Source of the DNA: Azotobacter paspali
Lineage (GTDB): Bacteria; Pseudomonadota; Gammaproteobacteria; Pseudomonadales; Pseudomonadaceae
Assembly (NCBI RefSeq): GCF_042434745.1
Contig: NZ_JBHLSS010000136.1
Reading direction: 5' to 3' (one strand)
DNA length: 64,000 bases
Made by a program: the position numbers and the translations under genes. Below the pieces are notes generated by a model. That model was not told the DNA's origin, made no database searches, and worked only from the letters and a program-made list of their open reading frames with translations. Numbering within the stretch: position 1 is the stretch's first letter; each line of letters starts with the position of its first letter. This document shows positions 46,401 to 55,302 of this stretch, in pieces.

Positions 46401-49400
46401 TACTGGAGGAATACCGACCGCCGCTGCGCCATCACAACAAGGCGACATCGGGCGCGCGGCCGATCCTGCTATCGGCCAAAACGCCGGAACGATTGCGTGA
46501 ATACGCCCGTCGCCTGGCTGAGTTTATCATCACAGAGCCTGCTGAAGCCAAGCGGGATCCCCAGCATTACCTCGATAATCTGGCTTACACTCTGCAGGTT
46601 GGCCGGGATGCAATGGAAGAGCGGTTGGCGCTGCTGAGCGACTCTTTGACGGATCTGCAACGCCAGCTCGCCGACTTCGCCGCTGGCGGCGAGGCCGTCT
46701 ATCGCGGCCGCAGCGAAGGCGACAGCCAGGTGCTGGCACTGATCCGTCAGGATGAGGACATGGCGGCGGCACTGGCTGCATGGATCGGCAAGCGCAAGTA
46801 CCACAAGTTGCTGGAGCTATGGTGTCAGGGGCTGGCGATCGACTGGCACCAGTTCTACCGTGATGGCCGCCCCATGCAACGCCTCAGCCTGCCAGGCTAT
46901 CCCTTTGCCGAAGAGCGCTACTGGGTAACAGATTTAACGGTCGTCCGAGTGACTGGACCATCGCCGGGCGACGTCTGGCTGCACCCGATGCTCGAACGCA
47001 ATACCTCGGATTTTTACCACCAGCGGTTCAGCAGCCGCTGGCAGGGTGATGAGCGCTGGTTTGCCCACCATCAAGTCGACGACCGTAAAACCATGCCAGG
47101 CGTCGCTTACCTGGAAATGGCCCGGGCGGCGATCGCCAAATCATTGGATCCACACCAACTGGCCGCCGGCCCGCTGCAGTTCAAGAACATCATCTGGCCA
47201 GCTCCCTATACGCTGGCGCCGCAGCGCAACGAGCTGCATATCGAGTTGGCGCTGGAGCAGCGGAAGATCGACTTCAGGATCTACTCGCAGACTAATGGTG
47301 AGGAGGTCGAGCACTGCAAGGGCGGCGCGGAAGTGATCGCCGCCGCCGCCGTGGAGCAGCTGAATCTCGAAGCCCTCGGAGCAGGTCCCTGGCGACGTAG
47401 CCTGGATGCCGCAGAGCTGTACTCGCTGTTTGACCAGATCAGTATCCACTATGGCCCCAGCCACCGTGGTGTCGAGCGGCTTTGGCTCGGCGAGGGAAGG
47501 CTGCTGGCCAGGCTCAAGCTAGATCCCAGGTTGCTTGACGGTGATTGGGTGCTGCACCCAGGTATGCTGGACTCGGCGGTACAGGCGTCGATCGGCCTAT
47601 TGCTGCAACAAACTGATGGCCTTAACCAGACCCTGTTGCCCTTTGCGTTGGAGCAACTGAATGTGTATGGCCCCTGCCGACCGGTCATGTGGGCGTTGAT
47701 CTGCGCTGACCGCTGCGACCAGAGTAGCGCAGTGCAGCGGATCGATATCGAACTGTGCGATGAGCAAGGACAAATCGCCGTTAGTTTTCACGGTCTCAGC
47801 TCCCGGCCGTTGAACGGCGGGCGCAGGCGGCGCATCGCCGCCGATAATCCACTGCCCGCAGGGCTGAGTCTGCTAGCGCCAAAATGGTTCATTGCCGGCA
47901 GCGCGTCGGCGACCCGACAGGCGTTGCCGACCCTGGCGATTGGCGCTGCTGGCGAACGACGTGACTGGCTGGCCGGGCGACACCCGCAAATCGAGTTTTT
48001 GTCGTCGTTGGCACCAACGATTGACGGAATCGCCGCGCAGCTGGCTGCTTGCGCGCCGTTCCAGCGGTTGATTTGGCTGGCGCCGCAACCGTTGGCCGAT
48101 TTTGCGGATCAACGGTTGCTCGACAGTCGCGAGCAGAGCGTGCTGGCGTTGTTCAGGTTGATCAAGGCGCTGTTGCAACTGGGTTATCAGCAGCGAGCGC
48201 TGGAGTTGCAACTGATCGTCACTGCCAGCATTGCGGTGCGTACCGGCGAGCCGCAGGCACCGGAGCAGGCAGCCTGCCATGGCCTGGTGGGGTCGTTGGC
48301 AAAGGAATATGAACACTGGCGGGTTGAGCTGATCGATCTGCCGGCTGACACTAAGCCGCTGCCGGTCGCGATGCCTGAGCAGACGCTGCCCGGCGAATGT
48401 CTGGCCTGGCGTGATGGCGAATGGTTTTGCCAACGGCTATTGCCGCTGGCGGAGCGGGCGCGAACGAACGACGGCGAGGTGCGCTACCGTGAAGGCGGCG
48501 TCTATTTGGTGATAGGCGGCGCCGGCGGCATTGGCGAAGTATGGACTCGCCACGTGATCAGCCATTGCCGTGCCAAGGTGATCTGGCTTGGCCGCCGCGC
48601 TGCTGACGACGAGATTAATGGCAAGCTGGAGGCGCTGGCGCAGTTTGGCCAGGAATACAATGCTCCGGCGCCGCTGTATATCCAGGCCGACGCCACCAAC
48701 GTCGGGCAGTTGACACGGGCCAGGAGACAGGTGGTCGAAGAGTTCGGACCGATCAATGGCTTGGTGCACTCGGCGCTGGTGCTTGATGATGGTCGCCTGG
48801 AGCAGATGGACGAGGCGCAGTTTACCGCCTGTCTCGACGCCAAGATGCTGACCAGCGTGCGAATGGCCCAAGTCTTTGCCCCAGCCGACAACCCGGCGCT
48901 GGACTTTGTATTGTTTTTCTCGTCGATGATCGCATTTAGCAGGGCGACCGGCCAGAGCAATTACGCCGCCGGCTGCACCTTCGCCGACGCCTTTGCCGCT
49001 CAACTTAATCAACACTGGTCCTGCGCAGTCAAGGTAATCAACTGGGGCTATTGGGGCAGCGTCGGCGTGGTGGCAGATCCAGGCTATCGGGCGCGGATGG
49101 CTGAGCGGGGGCTGGGCTCAATCGAGCCGGACGAGGGCATGGCGGCGCTGGATCGTCTGCTGGCCAGTCCGCTACCGCAGTTGGGCCTGATCAAACTACT
49201 TGAGCCGATGGCCATTGCCGGTATCGACAGCGGCTGGCAGCTTGATTGTTACTCGCCGTGCAAGTCCCCGGCATCCCATGCCTGGGCAGAGGTGGCCCAA
49301 AGGCTAGGTCCGCCGCCACAACATCACAGCGCGGCGGGTGAAATGGACCGGCTGTTGCTGGCATTGATCTTCGCCTGCCTCGGCGAACTAGCCGGCGACG

Positions 49401-52400
49401 GCCCGCTGACTGAGCAACAAATCGCCGCCAATCCGGCGGTGGCAGCCAATCTCGAGGCCAATCCCTTTTATCGTCGGTGGCTGCAAGAAAGCCTTCGTTT
49501 GCTGGCGCAAAAAGGCTATATCGATGACGAGGGGCGGTTGCTGACGGCCATCCCCGCCGCCGCATCACTGTGGTCGCAGTGGCGCCAGGCTAGCGACGAA
49601 TGGCGCCGAGATAGCGATCTGCGTGCTCAGTTACAGCTGGTGGAAACCTGTTCTCGGGCGCTGCCGGCAATCCTTCGTGGAGAAAAGTCGGCCACCGAGG
49701 CGATCTTCCCCGACGGCTCAATGGCATTGGTGGAAGATATTTATAAAAACAACAGAATTTCCGATTATTTCAACAAGGCGCTCGGCGAGGTGGTGACGGA
49801 TGTCGCTCGCCGCCATGCGGAGAGCGACCGGCCGTTGCGGATTCTCGAGATCGGCGCGGGCACCGGCGGCACAACCGCTGGGCTGATCGATAGGCTGCGG
49901 CCTTGGCGAAGACGGATCGCCGAATACTGCTACACGGATTTGTCCCAGGCTTTCCTACGCCATGCCGAACAGTGTTTTGCGTCCAAGGCGCCCTACTTGC
50001 GCACCGCGATTTTTGACGTCAGCAAAGCTGGGCCCGAGCAGGGCATTAGCACGAATTACTACGATCTGGTGATCGCCACCAATGTGTTGCACGCTACGCC
50101 GGACCTTCGTCGTACGCTGCAAAACGCCAAAACCACGCTGCGCTATGGTGGTCTGTTATTGCTTAATGAAATCAGCGAGCGCTCGATGTTCACCCACCTG
50201 ACCTTTGGCCTGCTCGAAGGTTGGTGGCTCTATGGCGACGAGGCGCTGAGGATCGAGGGTTGTCCCGGCCTGCATCCTGAGAGCTGGCGACGACTGTTGC
50301 AGTCGCAGGGCTTTGATCGCATTGCTTTCCCGGCCGCTGGCGGTCATCACCTGGGCCAGCAGATCATCGTCGCTGCCAGCGATGGCGTGGTTTGCCTGCC
50401 GGCGCAGCAAAGGGTAACGGCCGCCGCCGAGGTCACGATCGGCGCTCCCGTCGAGGCGGTAGCGCCAGTGGCGAAGCCGATCATCGCCGCGGGCGAGGTT
50501 GATGAAGACGTGCTGGCGGGGCAATGCCGCCAGCTGATTACTGATGTCCTGTCGAAGCTGGTAAATATTGCCCCTGAGCGGCTGCAGCGGGATGTTGGCT
50601 TTGATTACTACGGCATCGACTCAATTTTGCAGATTAGCCTGATCCAGACCCTGGAGAAGACCACTGGCGAGCTGTCACGGACCATACTTTTTGAATACAA
50701 CACCATCAATCAACTGACGGATTACCTTTTGACCGCGCATCGTCCTGCGCTGGCAAGGCATTTTGCGGCCATCCAAGATGATGGGCGCCGGGATGCGGCG
50801 CAGCCAGTGGCCCCAGAGGGGGTAAACCACGAGCGCAAGCCGCGTCACGCTCCCCGCCATACCCTACCGATCTACGATAACTACAATAACGCCAGTTCTA
50901 TGCTAACGACTACGCAGACAAGCGTCGTCGAACAAGCAGCGATGAGCCGGGATATTGCAATTATCGGCGTCAGCGGCCGCTATCCTATGGCTGCCGACCT
51001 TGAGTGCTTCTGGGTTAACCTGCGCAACGGACACAACTGTGTCAGTGAGGCACCGAGTCTGCGTTGGGCGGAGTCCCTGACTGGGACCCAGTCCTGGGCT
51101 ACTGAGCGGTACTACGGCGGTTTCCTTGAACAGGTCGATGACTTTGATCACAAGCTGTTCGGGATCTCCAGCGCTGAGGCGAGCAACCTTTCGCCGGAGC
51201 TGCGACAGATGCTTGAAGTTACCTGGCGTACCTTCGAGGACGCCGGTTACAACAGCAATGCCATCGCCCGGATCCAGCAGCGCAACGCTGCGGGGGTCGG
51301 GGTCTTTGTAGGTTCGATGTACAACCAGTCACTTTGGACTGAGAGCAGCTTGGAGCGGGCGGCGATCAAGTCCAATGTCACTGACTGGCAGATACCTAAC
51401 CGAATTTCCCACTATTTTGATCTCAAGGGCCCGAGCTTGGCGGTCAACTCGGCGTGCTCCAGCTCGATGAGCGCGATCCACCTGGCCTGCCAGAGTCTTT
51501 TGCAGAATGACTGCGCGATGGCGATCGCCGGCGGTGTCAACCTGATTCTCGATCCGTCCAAATACCAGACCCTCAAACTGGCCAATTACCTCGGCAGCGG
51601 TGATCTTAGCCGCGGCTTCGGCCAGGGTGACGGTATGATCCCAGGCGAGGGCGCCGGCGCCGTGTTGCTCAAACCTCTGGCCGCGGCAGTGACCGACGGC
51701 GACAGAATCTACGGGGTGATCAAGAGCTCCAGCGTCAATCATGGCGGCGGCAAGCTGATGTACTCAGCTCCGGATACACATCAGCAAACCCAGCTAATCG
51801 CCGAGACCATTAAGCGGGCCGGCTTGAAGCCGGCGCAGATCAACTACGTCGAAGCGGCGGCCAACGGCTCCGAGCTGGGTGATTCACTCGAGGTGGTGGC
51901 ATTGAAAAAAGTCTTTGGCGACAAGCGGCCCGCTAGCTGTGCACTGGGTACAGTCAAGTCGAATATCGGCCACCTCGAGGCGGCGTCGGGAATTTCCCAG
52001 CTAACCAAGGTGTTACTGCAGTTGCAACACAGGCAATTGGCGCCGTCGATCAATACCGAGCCGCCCAACCCTCATATAAGGCTCGATGGCAGCGCCTTTT
52101 ACCTACAACAGCAGGCGTCGCCCTGGCCAGCGCTAGTAGCCCCGGATGGAACTTGCCAGCCGCGCCGTTGCTTGATCAATTCCTTTGGTGCCGGCGGCAG
52201 CTACGCCAGTCTAGTGGTGGAAGAGCACTTGGAGCGGCGACCGCAGCTCAGGCGCCAGGGGGGGGAGCAGTTGTTGATTTTCTCGGCAGCCAGCCGCCAC
52301 AGCCTGTTGGCCTACCTAGAAAAGTTCCAGGCATTTATCGCCACTAATCCAAGTCTTGAACTGGAGGATTTGGCCTACAGCTTAGCGCAGCGTGAACACC

Positions 52401-52792
52401 GCTTAGCCCACCGTGCCGCATTGGTGGCCGACAACATAGAACAGACGCTGGCGCGGCTGCGGCTATTGCTGACCGGCGAGCTGCCAGTGGATGGCGGCTG
52501 CTGGATCTCGCCCTTTGACGGTATTGAAAAGGGCGAAGCCGAGACCGCGTTGGGTGCGCCCGCGCAGATGGCCGCGGCCTATTGCTGCGGCGCCAAGTTG
52601 AACTTGTCGGCGCTTTACTCGGAAGGCGGCAACAGGATCTCTCTGCCGGGATATGAGTTTGAACACCCTTTGGCGAGGCAGCCGCAGGCCGCCGCAACGC
52701 CACAAACTTTATTCAATAGCATGTTATATCGCCGCATCGCTAGCGGCGAGCTGAATGCCGAGCAATTTGAACAACTGATCACAACAATCTAA
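40421..52792 (+). CDS. Trans-AT PKS, protein 3 (modules 8, 9 and terminal KS0)
   Basis: 4123 residues from ATG 40421. I preferred this over an in-frame ATG at 40382 because ATGA overlaps the previous stop and the product then starts with a helical docking-like segment (ARLQNRQITVAEAKQRLQQL, residues about 7-26). Domains: KS8 (62-475, Cys219), DH8 (His683/Asp861), KR8 (1148-1385), ACP8 (Ser1456), KS9 (1562-1997, Cys1731), DH9 (His2217/Asp2384), KR9 (2691-2930), cMT9 (2975-3330, SAM loop near 3144), ACP9 (Ser3401), KS10 (from about 3510, Cys3679). KS10 has Ala3813 in place of the HGTGT His (VEAAANGS) and is non-elongating. The C terminus (ASGELNAEQFEQLI) resembles that of protein 2 and probably docks to protein 4, which supplies the matching EI-ACP. 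Confidence 0.95.
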   Translation: MSSQEFQSIIARLQNRQITVAEAKQRLQQLKAATAKATPGIEQTGTGGKTLSGAGRAQENVEIAVIGMAGQFPAADNVDRFWRNLSTGVDGVVELGERYLAPQRSYSPERQPGKTYCKWGGILEQRDDFDPLFFNISPRDAESMNPHQRLILQESWKALEDAGYNPKSFQGQSVGIFVGAEPTGYFHETFIGASDAIIASRLSYFLDFKGPALVVNTGCSSSASAIHLACESLRNREANLTLAGGVFATLSEQSLISLSQMDMLSPTGRCHTFDSRSDGIVLSEAVGMVTLKRLPEAIADGDPIYGVICASGINQDGASNGITAPSGQAQERLISELYRRFDINPRQISYVEAHGTGTPLGDPVEVNALARAFRQFTPDTGYCALGSAKAHIGHTSAAAGVVSLIKILLSMKYRQLPGLLNFEQLNPQIELADSAFYINRELSDWLVDGSGLQMAALNSFGHSGTNVHIVIREAIEVATATPSEESRPLLLPLSARTADSLKQYARLVSEALVDPAVRLADLAYTLQTGRLAQDHRLIFLCTDKAQLAQQLDDWLDGRSPRHCWYCRIDTGEHPTIEPPSTGNHAGLQPLAEAWVAGGKIDWIEFNRRHYDDARRIHAPVYPFARQNFWIPPARRGTVGGNAGAALGFTPNCLHPFLARNTSDLLSQRFTTVFDGEEFFLKQHVVGGRRIFPGVGHLEMARAAVAMAANGLAASERQPVFSNVVWLRPLIIDGQKRQIDVELTLEEDDQIRFEISSRNYDPLSGLVAGEPVLHSQGLASFAEQSPQCNVDLAALKARINGGQLSAEQCYQAYREMTFEHGPAYQGLQSVALGRGEVLAELALPSCQHDSFNDYLLHPSLMDSALQAAIALSIGADVVLPEGDRENLPPVMRPTLPFALEGLQVLDRCSERMWARVAYAKRRDDQQADNGLQRLDIELFDQQGKLCVLMQGFTSRVLGDHSDPATTDKLLMETLLFQPQWTDEAVCHSEAAGFSQRLILLSGFDEQVVAGVQRQLTGQNAGCRCDLLAVPEQDPADDYQQAALVLLQRIRLLLSQSVDGRRLIQLAVYNPEGGRMIGGLAAMLRSLQLEAPDFTGQLIELDEQRSLVQRLEENTAAGDVEIRYQTGHRQVQRWLPCPPVDLAIDAPWKDRGVYLITGGLGGLGRIFARAIAASVNEATLILTGRSAVDPQLLAGVDAGRTKIEYRQLDVSDRAAVQQLIEWILVEYRCLNGVLHSAGVIRDSLLINKQDDELKQVMEAKVAGVRNLDLATAELPLDFLIFFSSGTGVVGNAGQADYAAANAFVDRYAAYRSRLAAQGRRSGHSLAINWPLWKEGGMKVDETTAQQMAESTGMVEMPTNAGIHALRQCIALARPQLLVMHGLREQITALVTGRSDADVAAADYSERQRQAVAPPPSSAGAPLAEELCRALIDLVSQQMKIPTTEIHLDAEFSQYGFDSISLTALATTLKQQWRLNLAPTIFFEHATIGRFAAYLEREHSSVLAAKLSPQQTAPQQQIKQSPLALHQHDTRAPRLLVGRRRLKATLSSVDTISSSVPSRSADDEDIAVIGVSGRFPMADDVEQFFRNLKEGRDCISEIPANRWDWREYYGDPHRQVDKTNVKWGGFINGVDHFDPLFFAISPREAQLMDPQQRLLMTYVWLAIEDAGYATIDLAGSDTGIFVGTGVTGYSSLIAKTGVPIEGYSATAMVPSVGPNRMSFLLDLHGPSEPVETACSSSLVAIHRAVQAMRSGDCRMAVVGGVNTLIAPEAQISFNKAGMLAFDGRSKTFSAQANGYARGEGVGMIVLKKRSQAEADGDHIYALIRSTVENHGGRANSLTAPNPRAQAELLKSAYRQAGVDPRTIGYIEAHGTGTELGDPIEINGLKMAFRELGEELGVDELGQGYCGVGSVKSNIGHLELAAGVAGVIKVLLQFKHKVLFKSLHCEELNPYIELNNSPFYIVQQNRPWLAVKDSEGNELPRRAGVSSFGFGGANAHILLEEYRPPLRHHNKATSGARPILLSAKTPERLREYARRLAEFIITEPAEAKRDPQHYLDNLAYTLQVGRDAMEERLALLSDSLTDLQRQLADFAAGGEAVYRGRSEGDSQVLALIRQDEDMAAALAAWIGKRKYHKLLELWCQGLAIDWHQFYRDGRPMQRLSLPGYPFAEERYWVTDLTVVRVTGPSPGDVWLHPMLERNTSDFYHQRFSSRWQGDERWFAHHQVDDRKTMPGVAYLEMARAAIAKSLDPHQLAAGPLQFKNIIWPAPYTLAPQRNELHIELALEQRKIDFRIYSQTNGEEVEHCKGGAEVIAAAAVEQLNLEALGAGPWRRSLDAAELYSLFDQISIHYGPSHRGVERLWLGEGRLLARLKLDPRLLDGDWVLHPGMLDSAVQASIGLLLQQTDGLNQTLLPFALEQLNVYGPCRPVMWALICADRCDQSSAVQRIDIELCDEQGQIAVSFHGLSSRPLNGGRRRRIAADNPLPAGLSLLAPKWFIAGSASATRQALPTLAIGAAGERRDWLAGRHPQIEFLSSLAPTIDGIAAQLAACAPFQRLIWLAPQPLADFADQRLLDSREQSVLALFRLIKALLQLGYQQRALELQLIVTASIAVRTGEPQAPEQAACHGLVGSLAKEYEHWRVELIDLPADTKPLPVAMPEQTLPGECLAWRDGEWFCQRLLPLAERARTNDGEVRYREGGVYLVIGGAGGIGEVWTRHVISHCRAKVIWLGRRAADDEINGKLEALAQFGQEYNAPAPLYIQADATNVGQLTRARRQVVEEFGPINGLVHSALVLDDGRLEQMDEAQFTACLDAKMLTSVRMAQVFAPADNPALDFVLFFSSMIAFSRATGQSNYAAGCTFADAFAAQLNQHWSCAVKVINWGYWGSVGVVADPGYRARMAERGLGSIEPDEGMAALDRLLASPLPQLGLIKLLEPMAIAGIDSGWQLDCYSPCKSPASHAWAEVAQRLGPPPQHHSAAGEMDRLLLALIFACLGELAGDGPLTEQQIAANPAVAANLEANPFYRRWLQESLRLLAQKGYIDDEGRLLTAIPAAASLWSQWRQASDEWRRDSDLRAQLQLVETCSRALPAILRGEKSATEAIFPDGSMALVEDIYKNNRISDYFNKALGEVVTDVARRHAESDRPLRILEIGAGTGGTTAGLIDRLRPWRRRIAEYCYTDLSQAFLRHAEQCFASKAPYLRTAIFDVSKAGPEQGISTNYYDLVIATNVLHATPDLRRTLQNAKTTLRYGGLLLLNEISERSMFTHLTFGLLEGWWLYGDEALRIEGCPGLHPESWRRLLQSQGFDRIAFPAAGGHHLGQQIIVAASDGVVCLPAQQRVTAAAEVTIGAPVEAVAPVAKPIIAAGEVDEDVLAGQCRQLITDVLSKLVNIAPERLQRDVGFDYYGIDSILQISLIQTLEKTTGELSRTILFEYNTINQLTDYLLTAHRPALARHFAAIQDDGRRDAAQPVAPEGVNHERKPRHAPRHTLPIYDNYNNASSMLTTTQTSVVEQAAMSRDIAIIGVSGRYPMAADLECFWVNLRNGHNCVSEAPSLRWAESLTGTQSWATERYYGGFLEQVDDFDHKLFGISSAEASNLSPELRQMLEVTWRTFEDAGYNSNAIARIQQRNAAGVGVFVGSMYNQSLWTESSLERAAIKSNVTDWQIPNRISHYFDLKGPSLAVNSACSSSMSAIHLACQSLLQNDCAMAIAGGVNLILDPSKYQTLKLANYLGSGDLSRGFGQGDGMIPGEGAGAVLLKPLAAAVTDGDRIYGVIKSSSVNHGGGKLMYSAPDTHQQTQLIAETIKRAGLKPAQINYVEAAANGSELGDSLEVVALKKVFGDKRPASCALGTVKSNIGHLEAASGISQLTKVLLQLQHRQLAPSINTEPPNPHIRLDGSAFYLQQQASPWPALVAPDGTCQPRRCLINSFGAGGSYASLVVEEHLERRPQLRRQGGEQLLIFSAASRHSLLAYLEKFQAFIATNPSLELEDLAYSLAQREHRLAHRAALVADNIEQTLARLRLLLTGELPVDGGCWISPFDGIEKGEAETALGAPAQMAAAYCCGAKLNLSALYSEGGNRISLPGYEFEHPLARQPQAAATPQTLFNSMLYRRIASGELNAEQFEQLITTI
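40600..44910 (+). other. Module 8: KS-DH-KR-ACP
   Basis: KS8 is NTGCSSS. DH8 has a canonical box HVVGGRRIFP and HPSLMD. KR8 has TGGLGGLG and DYAAANAF. ACP is YGFDSISL. Predicted enoyl unit. Confidence 0.87.
45100..50770 (+). other. Module 9: KS-DH-KR-cMT-ACP
   Basis: KS9 is ETACSSS. The DH9 box is HQVDDRKTMP (Gly replaced by Asp) with HPGMLD. KR9 is IGGAGGIG with NYAAGCTF. cMT9 has LEIGAGTGGTTA. ACP Ser3401. Predicted alpha-methyl-enoyl unit, the substrate of the following shift module. Confidence 0.84.
50945..52225 (+). other. Module 10, first part: non-elongating KS0
   Basis: NSACSSS with Cys3679 and KSNIGH are kept, but VEAAANGS replaces VEAHGTGT. The rest of the module (EI-like domain and ACP) is at the start of the next PKS protein, separated by the P450 gene and an IS5 remnant. 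Confidence 0.85.
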
Positions 52793-52814
52793 TGGATCAA
52801 TAACATGGAACATT

Positions 52815-54275
52815 ATGGACGACCACAAGCAAGATAACGCCACAATGGCGGAGAGAGATGAGGGCGCGTGCCAGCAACAGAACTGGGCGATGGCGAACGA
52901 TCTTAAGGTGGAGCGGGACGACAAATCGGCCAAAGTAGCCCAGCCGGTCGCCGAAAACTTAAAGATGAAAGATGGTTTCCCGGTAATGCCAGGCAAGATT
53001 CCATTGCTGGGCCATGTCCACAAGATCAGTCAAGATGCCTTAGGTGAGCTACGCCAGGCCGAGGTGGCCTGCGGGCCGATGTTCTGGACCTATTTCGGGA
53101 CAAAACTGCCCGTGCTGCAGATCATGGACGAGGATGGCCTGGCGATCCTCCAAAACAAGTACACTGACAACTCCTATTTGCGCGAACAGATGCCAGTGAT
53201 CACCGGCGAGGCGATGAACGCCTTTGACGGCGAGCGTCATCGCAATGCTCGTCGTGCCAGCACAGCGGCCTTTACTCCCAAGGGCCTGACCCGCGCCCAG
53301 GTAGGCCAGTTCGTCGTGGAAACCATCGAACAACGGCTTAAACGCTGGACCAGTGAGAGCAAGCTGGCGATTTTTCCGGAGACCAAGGATGTCGCTCTGG
53401 AGGTGGTGTTCCGAATTATGGGCATTGAAACTCAAGAGCTGGAGCAGTGGCGTCACCAGTACGAAGAGTTTTTCCTCGGCATGATACCGCTGAAAATCAA
53501 CCTGCCGGGCTTCCCGGCCTGGCGCTGTCGCAAGGCGCGCGGCTGGCTAGAACAGCGGGTAGCGCAGATCATCGCTACTGCACGGGCCAACAACGATCGC
53601 GACAGCTTGGTCGGAGCGATGATCTTCGGCCGCGACGACAACGGCAACGGCATGTCTGAGGTCGAGCTGGTGCACAATATCCTTGGTTTGGGTTTTGCCG
53701 GCTCGGAAACCACCGCTGCGGTAATGGCTTGGTCGGCGTTGATGCTGTCGCAGCATCTAGATATCTGGCGACAGTTGTGTCAACAGGTCGCTTGCCTAAA
53801 CAGCGTGCCTCATACCCATGAGGAACTGATCAGGCAAGTGCCGCTGGCCGAAGCAATATTCCGGGAAACCATGCGACTCTATCCACCGGCGCCATTTGAA
53901 ATGCGCAAGGTACATACCGAATTTGAAATGATGGGCCATAAGATCCCGGCTGGAGTGATGGTTGGGGTCAGTTTGCTGCATGTCTCCCGTAACCCTGAAC
54001 GCTACCCGGACCCGGACAGTTGGAGGCCGGAGCGCTGGCTGGGCATCGACCGGGCACTGAACCAAGTGGAGACTTGCCAATTCGGCGGCGGTCCTCACGC
54101 CTGTCTTGGCCGTCATGTCGCCGCGCTGGAAATCACCCTGTTTATCGCGATGCTGGCCCGGGAGTTGGGGCCGAAGGGAGTCTCGCCGCGTCTGGTTGGC
54201 AAGATGCCGCCACCGGCCTACCTGCCGTTTTTGCGGCCCTCGAACAAGGCATTTCTCGACCTGACCGGTCGCTAA
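52815..54275 (+). CDS. Cytochrome P450 monooxygenase
   Basis: 486 residues, somewhat longer than typical soluble bacterial P450s because of a charged, disordered-looking N-terminal stretch of about 55 residues before the proline-rich hinge (FPVMPGKIPLLGH). Visible motifs: I-helix GFAGSETTAA (oxygen activation), K-helix ETMR within FRETMRLYPP, PERW, and the heme loop FGGGPHACLG with Cys430 as thiolate ligand. His replaces the usual Arg in this loop, as in some P450 groups. No membrane segment is seen, and a redox partner is not in the window. It starts 22 bases after PKS protein 3, so it is co-transcribed and most likely hydroxylates or epoxidises the polyketide. Site of action unknown. A nearby GGA gives only a weak ribosome binding site. 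Confidence 0.93.
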   Translation: MDDHKQDNATMAERDEGACQQQNWAMANDLKVERDDKSAKVAQPVAENLKMKDGFPVMPGKIPLLGHVHKISQDALGELRQAEVACGPMFWTYFGTKLPVLQIMDEDGLAILQNKYTDNSYLREQMPVITGEAMNAFDGERHRNARRASTAAFTPKGLTRAQVGQFVVETIEQRLKRWTSESKLAIFPETKDVALEVVFRIMGIETQELEQWRHQYEEFFLGMIPLKINLPGFPAWRCRKARGWLEQRVAQIIATARANNDRDSLVGAMIFGRDDNGNGMSEVELVHNILGLGFAGSETTAAVMAWSALMLSQHLDIWRQLCQQVACLNSVPHTHEELIRQVPLAEAIFRETMRLYPPAPFEMRKVHTEFEMMGHKIPAGVMVGVSLLHVSRNPERYPDPDSWRPERWLGIDRALNQVETCQFGGGPHACLGRHVAALEITLFIAMLARELGPKGVSPRLVGKMPPPAYLPFLRPSNKAFLDLTGR

Positions 54276-54394
54276 TCGGCCCCAAGTAGAAAGTCTTTCA
54301 GATATTGCCTGCAATCTCAGTGCAAAAGGTAACATCCAAAAAACCTCACCCCTCGGTAGAGGTTGCGTCCTCTTGACTGCCCGGAGCCCTGCCC

Positions 54395-55302
54395 ATGCTC
54401 AACCTGTTTGCCAACCAGGAACGTGAAACGAAACTGGACAGCCAGGGCAATCCTTTGGCCTTGCTGAACCAGCATGTGGACTTTGCTGCCATAGTTGAGA
54501 TCGACCGCTGGGCTCTCAGACTCAGCAGGATCAAAGGCAGCCGGCCTCCTTACCCCACGGAGCTGATGACACGATTGCTGACGCTCCGCCTGTCCGGCGA
54601 GCAGATGGAGTTCCAGGTGCTTGACCGCATGAGTTTCCAGCGTTTTGCAGGACTAAAGCACTTTGGCCGTGTCCCGGATCGCAATACGACCTGAGGCTTT
54701 CGCGAACGCCTGGTTCAGGAGAAGGCCGAGCACCTGATCTTCGATGAGGTGCAACGTCAGCTTCGGCAGTACGGTTTCAAGGCGCGGGAAGGCTAGATCA
54801 TCGACACCAGCATTGTCCGGGCACCGCCCCAGCACGACGGTGCTGAAGAACAAACCCTGATGAAGGATCGGTTCCTACCTAATGGCCACCGGCTAAACGC
54901 CGGCAAAAAGGCGTACAGGCGCGCTAGACGAAGAAGCATGGCAAATCCTGCTTCGGCTACAAGTTGTCAGTCAGCGTGGATCGTCGGTACAAGTTGATTC
55001 GCCGGGTGAAGGCCTGCGACGCCAGCGAGGCCGATACCCTGCATCTTGTGGAGGTATTGGATCGGGAAAAACAGAAGCCAGGACTTCTGGGCTGATCGCG
55101 GCTATCACGACAAATGCCGCGAACGCTGGCTCAAGCAACTTGGCTAGCGGCCGCATTCCAGGCCGTCCAGCCGCTTGGCGAGCGGGATAAGGCGCGTAAC
55201 CGCCGAATAGCCAGCCCCGAGCGCGAGCTGAGTTTTGCCCTACGATCAAAGCGGCGTTGTATAACCATCAAACAGATGGCGAGTTTGCTGGAAATAGCCT
55301 AA
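54395..55302 (+). pseudogene. IS5-family transposase, degraded
   Basis: ATG 54395 opens MLNLFANQERETKLDSQGNP, then IKGSRPPYPTELMTRLLTL and LDRMSFQRFAGL, the N-terminal DUF772-type region of IS5 transposases. It stops at TGA 54692-54694. Homology resumes downstream in broken frames: IIDTSIVRAPPQHDG (first catalytic Asp), GKSCFGYKLSVSVDRRYKL, DFWADRGYHDKCRERWLKQL (second Asp). A short segment seems missing near residue 66. The element sits inside the cluster, between the P450 and the fourth PKS gene. It is non-functional. Its termini were not resolved; an ACCTC...GAGGT inverted repeat lies at about 54344-54364. Confidence 0.8.
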
